Of a DNA stretch of 18,087 bases, positions 14,338 through 18,087 are shown piece after piece. The position numbers and the translations under genes were made by a program. Location: the NCBI GenBank assembly GCA_030620655.1, contig JAUXEH010000016.1, positions 1 through 18,087 of the forward strand, given 5' to 3'. Numbering within the stretch: the first letter of the stretch is position 1; every line of letters starts with the position of its first letter. This DNA is from Candidatus Aminicenantota bacterium. GTDB taxonomy: Bacteria > Acidobacteriota > Aminicenantia > Aminicenantales > Aminicenantaceae. A model generated the notes under the pieces. It was not told the DNA's origin. It saw only the letters and a list, made by a program, of their open reading frames with translations, and ran no database searches.

Positions 14338-14719
14338 CGTCCCTCTCCTTTTTGATGTCGATCTGGGTTTTGGCCTGTCCCTCGTCCGTTTCTTCCGGAG
14401 CGCTGGCGGCCCGCGTCACCAGCTCCTGCAGTAAGGTGAATTCCTCCTGCAGGATCCGGTAGGCCTTCTTCCCGTTCGGGGTGAGGGCGTAGTATTTGCG
14501 GGGGGGGCCCTGGCGGGACTCCGCCCACTCGGTGCTGACCAGCCCTTCACGGGCCAGCCGGCTCAGGATCGGGTAGATGGTCCCCTCCGTCAATTCGACG
14601 CCGTTCCCTCCCGTCAGGTGTTTGATCAGCGAGTACCCGTAGTGGGAGCGGTGTTCCAGGGCGCCCATGATGGCCAGCTCCAGGATGCCTTTGCGCAGTT
14701 GTTTGATCTTGTTTTCCAT
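14327..14719 (-). CDS. PadR-family transcriptional regulator
   Basis: A 130-residue winged-helix repressor. The N-terminal helix (KQLRKGILELAIMGAL) is followed by YGYSLIKHL and the recognition region ELTEGTIYPILSRLAREGLV, with a wing around RKYYALTPNGKKAYR; the C-terminal helix (EFTLLQELVTR) would form the dimer. This is PF03551-type architecture of usual length plus a short charged tail. ATG 14717-14719 is chosen: the 15-residue longer version would start inside the -35 box of the promoter. The leader predicted from that promoter is only about 7 bases and no clear ribosome site is seen, so translation may be near-leaderless. A dyad over the promoter suggests self-repression. It heads a two-gene operon with the HAAS gene; the effector ligand is unknown. 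Confidence 0.9.
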   Translation of the reverse strand: MENKIKQLRKGILELAIMGALEHRSHYGYSLIKHLTGGNGVELTEGTIYPILSRLAREGLVSTEWAESRQGPPRKYYALTPNGKKAYRILQEEFTLLQELVTRAASAPEETDEGQAKTQIDIKKERDDDA

Positions 14720-14727
14720 TGTTACCA

Positions 14728-14761
14728 AGTACAATGTAATACAAGGTACTGGGTTTGTCAA
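14728..14761 (-). promoter_or_regulatory. padR promoter with overlapping operator dyad
   Basis: On the minus strand a consensus TTGACA (14756-14761) is followed after 17 bases by TACATT (14733-14738). A dyad spans 14729-14749: GTAC-nn-TGTA, one central base, then TACA-nn-GTAC, with 8 of 10 positions per arm paired (one more outer pair at 14728/14750). TGTA...TACA-type dyads are typical of PadR binding sites, and this one covers the -10 and part of the spacer, so PadR binding would block RNA polymerase. Confidence 0.74.
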
Positions 14762-14839
14762 CATCTTTTTTCACTTTTTTGTTTCACCTGGAAAGCATCC
14801 TATGTCTCTCTTGGTTCGGGTCATTGTCTAAACGGGGAT

Positions 14840-14953
14840 AGTGAGCGGGCGGAGTTCGGATGCCGGCCGTTTTCCGTCCGAGCGCATGGGGAGGTGGGGG
14901 GTCTTCCGCTCGGACTGAATAGGCCGGTAAGAGAGGCGAGAAGGATGCTCACT
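14840..14953. other. Nested inverted repeats forming a long imperfect hairpin
   Basis: In the 311-base gap between padR and the HAD gene, three inverted pairs are nested in order: AGTGAGC/GCTCACT (14840-14846, 14947-14953); TGCCGGCC/GGCCGGTA (14861-14868, 14922-14929; one G-U); GTCCGAGCG/CGCTCGGAC (14876-14884, 14907-14915). They are separated by near-balanced internal loops (7 and 6; 14 and 17 bases) and capped by a G-rich 22-base loop. This fits a structured RNA, an extruding DNA element or a remnant palindromic element. No tRNA, SRP RNA or tmRNA signature is visible. The rest of the gap (14762-14839, 14954-15030) holds no gene that I can support. Confidence 0.45.
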
Positions 14954-14968
14954 TACACGGGCTAAATG

Positions 14969-14997
14969 TTGCGGGGCCGGACTCCCTGTGGTATACA
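14969..14997 (+). promoter_or_regulatory. Candidate promoter of the HAD gene
   Basis: TTGCGG (14969-14974) and TATACA (14992-14997) are 17 bases apart, giving a leader of about 28 bases before ATG 15031. Both boxes are imperfect. If real, transcription would start downstream of the nested inverted repeats, so the hairpin would not be part of the HAD mRNA. Confidence 0.32.
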
Positions 14998-15030
14998 TCA
15001 TGGTAAAAAGATCCCGGGAGAATCCGAAAG

Positions 15031-15708
15031 ATGCCGAATGAGAGCGAGCTGGCCGCACTCTTTGACATGGACGGCGTCATCGTCGACAACATGGCTTTTC
15101 ACCAGAAGGCCTGGGAGCTGTTTTTCGATAAACACCGGCCGCCCATGACGCTCGAGGATTTCATGCTGCAGTTCGGACGCACCAACCGGGACCTTTTCGA
15201 GGTCCTGTTCCAGAGGAAGATCTCAGCCGAGGAAGAGGCCCGGTTCGGAGAGGAGAAGGAAGCCCTGTACCGGGAGGCCTATGCCCACCATGTCGAGGCC
15301 GTTCCCGGCTTCGTGGACTTCGTCGCCGATCTCAAGGCCCACAACGTGCGCACGGCCGTGGCCACCTCGGCGCCCCGGATCAACCTGGACTTTGTGCTGG
15401 AGCGTCTCCCCATCGCCCCGTATCTGGACGTGCTGGCCGACTCTTCCTGGGTAGCCCGGGGTAAGCCCGATCCGGAGATCTACCTCAAGACGGCCTCCGC
15501 GCTGGGATGTCTCCCCAGAGCCTGTGTGGTGTTCGAGGATTCCTTCGCCGGGATCCGGTCCGGCCAGAACGCAGGCATGAAGGTGGTCGCCCTGGCCACC
15601 ACCCATCCGCTGGAGCGCCTGTCCCCCTATTCCCCGGACCTGATCATCCCTGACTTCACGCAGGTCGATTATGCGGACTTCCGGGCCCTTATCGTCGGCC
15701 TGTCTTGA
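15031..15708 (+). CDS. HAD-superfamily hydrolase, beta-phosphoglucomutase-like
   Basis: A 225-residue cytoplasmic protein with Rossmannoid HAD core and helical C1 cap. Motif I is FDMDGVIVDN (nucleophile D12, acid/base D14), motif II is T112-S113 in VATSAPR, motif III is K145 in RGKPDPEIY and motif IV is E169-D170 in FEDSFAGI. The positions of D-x-D, K145, E169 and D170 agree closely with Lactococcus beta-phosphoglucomutase, and the cap has a GRTNRD segment similar to the substrate loop. So it is either a mutase or a small sugar-phosphate phosphatase; sequence alone does not decide. GGGAG lies 10 bases upstream of the ATG, slightly long. It lies 96 bases before the GH36-like gene in the same direction, suggesting it processes sugar derived from the exported glycosidases (inference). 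Confidence 0.88.
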   Translation: MPNESELAALFDMDGVIVDNMAFHQKAWELFFDKHRPPMTLEDFMLQFGRTNRDLFEVLFQRKISAEEEARFGEEKEALYREAYAHHVEAVPGFVDFVADLKAHNVRTAVATSAPRINLDFVLERLPIAPYLDVLADSSWVARGKPDPEIYLKTASALGCLPRACVVFEDSFAGIRSGQNAGMKVVALATTHPLERLSPYSPDLIIPDFTQVDYADFRALIVGLS

Positions 15709-15804
15709 ACTCCTGGACCTGTTTGATGCCGATCTCTTGGTATCGGTTCTCCCAGCAGGCGGTGATAGGTTGATTCCCGCCGTACGAGCCTATAAGATGA
15801 GGTC

Positions 15805-17901
15805 ATGAAAAAAAACACGTCGTGGATACTTTGGGTTTTCATGAGCCTGGCGGCCGTCCAGGGAGTGGGAGCGGAGGTCCCGCCCCCTCCCAATGCTCCG
15901 GGCGCCGTCATCCTGGAGAACGGAACCATCGCCTGGACCTACGCTGGGCGGGTCGTCTTCCGGGGGGAAATCAGCACGGAATCCGCCCGATATACCGCCA
16001 ACATCGTCTCTCAGGAAAAGGACGGGAGGATCGATCAACTCCTGGTCCTGACCACGCACCGGTGGGAGGACTCGATCGACATCCGGGGGAGGATCCTGGC
16101 CGGGCCGGAATCATTTCCCTGTGAGGCGGACCCGCGCGAGCAGGGCATGCGGATCGTGCGGCATGTGCACGGCCTGAGCCGCAGCCTGCTCAACCGGGGC
16201 GTCTACGACCGCACGCAGGATTGGGTGCTCTCCGTCGACCACAATCCCCGGGTGAAGATCGAACCCCTGAGCAGCGGCCCGGAGGGTCGGGAGTACGGCA
16301 TAGCCGTCCAGGGACGCGAGATCATTATCCGCTTCCGGCCCCGGTTCTACCAGATCCACCGCGGGCTCTCTTATTACGAACCCTGGACGTACCGGGTCTG
16401 GCCCAAGCCGGTGGTGGGGTGGTGCTCGTGGTTCGCCTATTTTGCGGACATCACAGAGGAGGATGTCACCAGGACTACGGATATCGTGGCCGAGGTGCTG
16501 GCACCCTACGGCTATGAGTACATACAGATCGATGACGGGTATCAGCGGGGGGAAGGCCTGCCCGAGCTGTGGCTGAATGCCAACGCCAAGTTCCCCAATG
16601 GGCTGAGCTACCTGGCCGGGTATATCAACAACCGGGGGCTCAAGCCGGGTATCTGGACCAATATGGCTTTTAACCAGGAGGAGTATGCCCGGCGGAACAA
16701 AGACTATTTTGTCCTGACGCCGGAAGGGGAGGTCGCCCGCGGCAACTGGGTCAACATCTCCGTCGACGGATCCAATCCCGAGGCTGTCGATACATTGGTG
16801 CGTCCAGTCTACAAGGGCTTGAGAGGCCAGGGCTGGCAGTACTTCAAGGTGGATGCCCTGCGGCACCTCCGCTACGAAGGCTACAACAGTCGGCCGGAAT
16901 ATTTCGAGGATAAAGGCGTCGACCGGGGGGAGGCCTTCCGTGACCTGGTCAAGGCGATCAGGGAGGAGATCGGCCGGGAACACTTCATGATGGGGTGCTG
17001 GGGCATCCGGCCCGAGCTCATCGGGATCATCGACGGGTGCCGCATCGGGACCGACGGGTACTCGTTCGCCGGCCTCTCACAGTACAATTCCTTCAACAAC
17101 GTGGTGTGGCTGAATGATCCGGATCACATCGAGCTCTCGGCCGAAGAGGCGTACCGCTCCACCATGGCCACATCGCTGACCGGATCGCTCTTCATGCTGA
17201 CCGACAAGCCCGAGGTCTACCGGACCGAACGGGCGGATCCGGCTAAGCGGGCCGCGCCCGTGCTCTTCACGCTGCCCGGCCAGATCTTCGATGTCGACCC
17301 CAGCCGATCCCAGAACCTGCACCGGGTGGACGTGGAAGTCACAGGCTCGGGCCCCCGGGTCTTCGACGCCAGCCGCGATCCCAAGGTCCACCTGTTCCTG
17401 CTGGAGATCGACAAGCCCTTTGAGAACTGGATGCTGCTGGGCCGGACCGGTGACGATTTCGAGTTCATTCCGTTTACGGAACTGGGCCTGGCGCATGACG
17501 CGGAGTACTTTGTCTTCGAGTTCTGGTCCAAGAGGCTGCTGGGCAGCTTTTCCAGGGGATTTGACCCGGGGGACATCGATCCCCGCTTCAACTGCCAGCT
17601 GTTCTGCATCCGCAGGCGGCTGAGCCGCCCCCAGATCCTGGCCACCGACCGGCATATCACCTGCGGCGGGTACGATCTGGAGGAGATGACCTGGCGGGAC
17701 GGCGTTCTTTCCGGTCGAAGCCGCATGATCGCGGGCGAGATCCAGGTTCTGTATGTATCCGAACCCGAAGGGTTCTTGCTGGCGAGCGCATCCTGCGGCG
17801 CGCAGGCCGAGATCATCGGGTCGGAAAAAAGCGAGTCGCTCCGCCGGATCCACATCCGTGCGGAGGTTTCCGGGTTGGTTGATTGGGATCTCCGTTACTG
17901 A
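15805..17901 (+). CDS. Exported clan GH-D (GH36-like) alpha-galactosidase
   Basis: A 698-residue protein with signal peptide (1-23, cleavage near VGA-EV), N-terminal beta-sandwich (about 30-195), TIM barrel (about 200-490) and C-terminal beta domain. WCSWFAYF (206-213) and QIDDGYQ (241-247) are typical for clan GH-D. The nucleophile is D350 in YFKVDALRH and the acid/base is D417 in CRIGTDGY (the R-x-x-x-D pattern), giving a retaining alpha-galactosidase-type mechanism. It differs from classic GH36 in lacking the longer KxDxNR-type motif, so assignment to a GH36 subgroup or to GH27-like enzymes with another substrate (beta-L-arabinopyranose is one option in this clan) stays open. The ribosome site is weak (TGAGGTC). 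A TATAAG box (15791-15796) with TTGATT (15770-15775), spaced only 15 bases, is a marginal promoter. Confidence 0.88.
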   Translation: MKKNTSWILWVFMSLAAVQGVGAEVPPPPNAPGAVILENGTIAWTYAGRVVFRGEISTESARYTANIVSQEKDGRIDQLLVLTTHRWEDSIDIRGRILAGPESFPCEADPREQGMRIVRHVHGLSRSLLNRGVYDRTQDWVLSVDHNPRVKIEPLSSGPEGREYGIAVQGREIIIRFRPRFYQIHRGLSYYEPWTYRVWPKPVVGWCSWFAYFADITEEDVTRTTDIVAEVLAPYGYEYIQIDDGYQRGEGLPELWLNANAKFPNGLSYLAGYINNRGLKPGIWTNMAFNQEEYARRNKDYFVLTPEGEVARGNWVNISVDGSNPEAVDTLVRPVYKGLRGQGWQYFKVDALRHLRYEGYNSRPEYFEDKGVDRGEAFRDLVKAIREEIGREHFMMGCWGIRPELIGIIDGCRIGTDGYSFAGLSQYNSFNNVVWLNDPDHIELSAEEAYRSTMATSLTGSLFMLTDKPEVYRTERADPAKRAAPVLFTLPGQIFDVDPSRSQNLHRVDVEVTGSGPRVFDASRDPKVHLFLLEIDKPFENWMLLGRTGDDFEFIPFTELGLAHDAEYFVFEFWSKRLLGSFSRGFDPGDIDPRFNCQLFCIRRRLSRPQILATDRHITCGGYDLEEMTWRDGVLSGRSRMIAGEIQVLYVSEPEGFLLASASCGAQAEIIGSEKSESLRRIHIRAEVSGLVDWDLRY

Positions 17902-17927
17902 TCCTCGAGGCATTTTGAGACCCCTGA

Positions 17928-17954
17928 TTGACCTGAGGGAACCCGTGTGATAAA
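17928..17954 (+). promoter_or_regulatory. Weak candidate promoter of the symporter gene
   Basis: TTGACC (17928-17933) is followed by GATAAA (17949-17954) after 15 bases; TGTGATAAA also provides an extended -10-like TG. Spacing is short, so this is tentative; the symporter could instead be co-transcribed with the GH36-like gene 104 bases upstream. Confidence 0.25.
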
Positions 17955-18005
17955 AGCAGGGAAGATTTCTTTGCAGATCAAATAACCTGGAATACTGGAG
18001 AGAGC

Positions 18006-18087
18006 ATGATCCTGCAGACGGTCGACTGGGCTTTTGTTCTGGGATTCTTTATCTTTTCGCTCATCATCGGGCTGGCGGTCTCCAAGC
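18006..18087 (+). CDS. Sodium:solute symporter (SSS family), N-terminus (runs off window)
   Basis: Only the first 27 codons are present: MILQTVDWAFVLGFF, then IFSLIIGLAVSK. A short polar start followed by 'DW' and a first transmembrane helix ending in 'IGLAVSK' is characteristic of SSS-family transporters, which import sugars, amino acids or other solutes with sodium. GGAGAG lies about 4-6 bases before the ATG. Placement directly after an exported alpha-galactosidase-like enzyme suggests that it takes up the released monosaccharide (inference); the substrate cannot be read from this fragment. Confidence 0.68.
   Translation, partial: MILQTVDWAFVLGFFIFSLIIGLAVSK

Noticed and set aside
14840..14953. 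Integron attC site, SRP RNA, tRNA or tmRNA as explanation of the nested repeats
   Set aside because: The attC end boxes (RYYYAAC/GTTRRRY) are not found as a proper pair, no SRP GGAAGGAAGCAG-type tetraloop region is present, and no tRNA cloverleaf or CCA end can be drawn.
15729..15746. Small hairpin CCGAT/ATCGG after the HAD gene as a terminator
   Set aside because: Five base pairs, 8-base loop and no T tract; a competing GATGCC/GGTATC pairing is equally likely. Too weak to call.
1..18087. CRISPR array, insertion sequence or prophage genes
   Set aside because: No regularly spaced direct repeats, transposase, integrase or phage structural genes are visible on either strand.

Overview
This is a GC-rich bacterial window, with AT-rich spacers, that is almost entirely a glycan-degradation island. 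Most large genes encode exported or lipid-anchored enzymes acting on arabinose- and galactose-type sugars. Protein style (exported M28 peptidase with PA domain, HAAS/PadR pair, DUF3467 protein, many secreted glycosidases, no SusC/SusD pair in view) suggests a heterotrophic Acidobacteriota/Aminicenantota-like lineage. That placement is an impression from family content, not a measured result.

Layout. Bases 1-116 (minus): start of a Phd/YefM-type antitoxin with a clear promoter carrying a palindrome over its -10 box. Bases 212-4081 (minus): an exported M28 metallopeptidase and a GH127 beta-L-arabinofuranosidase-like enzyme, each with its own candidate promoter. Bases 4159-4617 (plus): a ribbon-helix-helix antitoxin with a decayed RelE-type toxin behind it. 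Bases 4647-6224 (plus): a GH51 alpha-L-arabinofuranosidase. A perfect 24-bp-stem hairpin fills the gap to the converging gene. Bases 6281-13143 (minus): an apparent operon of two GH127 enzymes (both with an extra C-terminal discoidin-like domain) followed by a retaining-type GH97 enzyme. Bases 13312-13596 (plus): a small DUF3467 protein. Bases 13603-14719 (minus): a PadR repressor overlapping a HAAS-domain membrane protein, with a strong autoregulatory operator/promoter. Bases 14720-15030: no gene, but nested inverted repeats that could form a long hairpin. Bases 15031-17901 (plus): a beta-phosphoglucomutase-like HAD enzyme and an exported GH36-like alpha-galactosidase. Bases 18006-18087 (plus): the start of a sodium:solute symporter.

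How the genes may work together (inference). Three GH127 paralogues plus GH51 would remove beta- and alpha-L-arabinofuranose, while GH97 and the GH36-like enzyme would remove alpha-galactose or beta-L-arabinopyranose. That combination fits plant cell-wall glycans such as arabinan, arabinogalactan protein or hydroxyproline-rich extensin. The M28 peptidase could act on the freed peptide backbone, the symporter could import released monosaccharide, and the HAD enzyme could process a sugar phosphate. No SusC/SusD pair or endo-acting enzyme is visible, so the window looks like an exo-acting trimming module.
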